From NCBI GenBank assembly GCA_031267485.1, contig JAIRYY010000046.1:1-15118 (forward strand): DNA of 15,118 bases, given 5' to 3'. How positions within the stretch are numbered: position 1 is the first letter of the stretch; each line of letters starts with the position of its first letter. Shown here piece after piece: positions 14,407-15,118 of the stretch. A program made the translations under genes and the position numbers. This DNA comes from Tannerella sp. (GTDB taxonomy: Bacteria; Bacteroidota; Bacteroidia; Bacteroidales; Tannerellaceae). A model generated the notes under the pieces. The model saw only the letters and a list, made by a program, of their open reading frames with translations. It made no database searches and had not been told where the DNA came from.

Positions 14407-14446
14407 AAAAAAAGGGCATTGCTTTTTTTAAGGGCAATACCCTTTT
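14407..14446 (-). terminator. Intrinsic terminator or attenuator hairpin
   Basis: On the minus strand GGGTATTGC pairs with GCAATGCCC (9 bp including one G-U pair), extended by A-U pairs and followed directly by a run of seven T (14407-14413). The wobble pair works only in the leftward transcript, and the T-run follows the stem in that direction. It lies 10 nt past the stop codon of the 14457-15002 gene and only 11 nt before the start codon of the next gene. That leaves no room for a separate promoter after it, so it may act as an attenuator. Confidence 0.75.
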
Positions 14447-14456
14447 GATTTAACAT

Positions 14457-15002
14457 TCATGAAAAATTACTTAAAAATGATACTTCGGGATGGATAATCG
14501 CCTCAATTACGTCCCAACATTCTTTAGATAGAATTTTTTCATCACGGAAGAACGTGATTTTTTGCCCATCATTGCTTTTTACGGAATATTGGAGGCCGTT
14601 ATTTTCAAAAGATTTGGCGCTCAAATCTTTGTAGTATGCTTCAAATATTTTGCCTTTCTGATTTACAATCCGGACATTTCCTTTTTTACACGAGAATTCA
14701 TCGAGCTTTTGTCCCTTTGTGACGAGGAATGTCTGCGTTAATGATGAGTTTTCCGGCGTCGTCTTAAAAGTGAATCCTTCTTCGGAGAGGATTTCTTTTT
14801 CGAGTTCGGCATCTAATACGTATTCTTCCCCCTTCTTTTTGTTGCTTAACCATATTAGAATACTGCCTATTACACCCGCAAGATAAGGTGACCAATATGT
14901 TTCACCAAATACAAACATTTCTCCAGTAAGGAGAACATCACAATAACACAATAAAAAATCAATAACTCCAAATATTAAAAATAAATAACCAATTGTTTTC
15001 AT
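14457..15002 (-). CDS. Membrane-anchored protein of unknown function
   Basis: This 181-residue protein starts ATG with an A-rich leader. Two hydrophobic segments (about residues 4-26 and 36-52) form a helical hairpin, followed by a basic stretch (NKKKGEE) that should be cytoplasmic. The soluble part, about 120 residues, alternates short strands and charged turns (FSCKKGNVRIVNQKGKIFEAYYKDL...GLQYSVKSNDGQKITFF). This is suggestive of a PH-like beta barrel, but I cannot assign a family. It is followed by the hairpin at 14407-14446. No recognisable -7 element precedes it; the gap from the upstream partial gene is 54 nt. Confidence 0.65.
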   Translation of the reverse strand: MKTIGYLFLIFGVIDFLLCYCDVLLTGEMFVFGETYWSPYLAGVIGSILIWLSNKKKGEEYVLDAELEKEILSEEGFTFKTTPENSSLTQTFLVTKGQKLDEFSCKKGNVRIVNQKGKIFEAYYKDLSAKSFENNGLQYSVKSNDGQKITFFRDEKILSKECWDVIEAIIHPEVSFLSNFS

Positions 15003-15056
15003 AATTTCACTTTTTAATCTTAATTTAACATTTGCTACACTATTATAAATATAACT

Positions 15057-15118
15057 TCAATAAAAAACTTTACCGTTGCGATACATTTCATTTACTTTTT
15101 GCTGTATTTCTTTGTATT
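15057..15118 (-). CDS. 3' end of a gene truncated by the window edge
   Basis: The minus strand reads YKEIQQKVNEMYRNGKVFY followed by TGA at 15057-15059. The other two frames close within about 35 nt, and this one has normal amino-acid composition, strand direction matching its neighbours and a plausible spacing to the next gene. Too little is visible to identify it. Confidence 0.4.
   Translation of the reverse strand, partial: YKEIQQKVNEMYRNGKVFY

Overview
The window looks like a chromosomal stretch from a member of the Bacteroidota, most likely Bacteroidales. Evidence: clear -7 elements of the TAnnTTTG type (TATCTTTG, TACCTTTG, TACATTTG), absence of Shine-Dalgarno sequences before most starts, secreted glycoside hydrolases of families common in that phylum, a Bacteroidota-style ECF sigma factor, and an RHH-like protein overlapping tadA. 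No SusC/SusD pair, integrase, transposase, rRNA or tRNA was seen.

Layout. Positions 1-1847 hold no convincing gene. This is a dense repeat region: a 42-bp tandem repeat, a 21-bp tandem repeat, several copies of a ~70-105 bp palindromic element with CGTCATTGCGAG ends, a 55-bp (TC)n microsatellite beside alternating CG and AT tracts, and an orphan leftward promoter module, the last three lying inside a ~735-bp segment bounded by ~85-bp imperfect inverted repeats. Positions 1848-8960 carry six genes, all leftward: GH30 glycosidase, RHH-like protein, TadA-type deaminase, ECF sigma factor, GH36-like glycosidase and GH78-like glycosidase. A rightward recQ (9098-10939) diverges from the GH30 gene across a compact double promoter. 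From about 10980 to the right end the DNA becomes visibly more AT-rich and holds leftward genes: a membrane-anchored unknown, a tiny two-helix membrane protein, a P2B-type Ca2+ ATPase and a lipoprotein, plus the 3' tail of another gene at the right edge.

How the parts may fit. The three exported glycosidases suggest debranching or degradation of a plant or microbial glycan, but they are not in a canonical Sus-type locus. The GH36-like protein has Met where the family nucleophile Asp is expected, and the GH78-like protein has Asp where the general acid Glu is expected, so their chemistry may be unusual or lost. The GH36-like gene is preceded by an 81-bp promoter module with a dyad symmetry that recurs (73/81 identical) as the orphan promoter at 1018-1098, pointing to a shared regulator; the neighbouring ECF sigma factor is one candidate, unproven. 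The Ca2+ ATPase and the small membrane protein form an apparent operon whose 5' end sits immediately behind a strong terminator-like hairpin.
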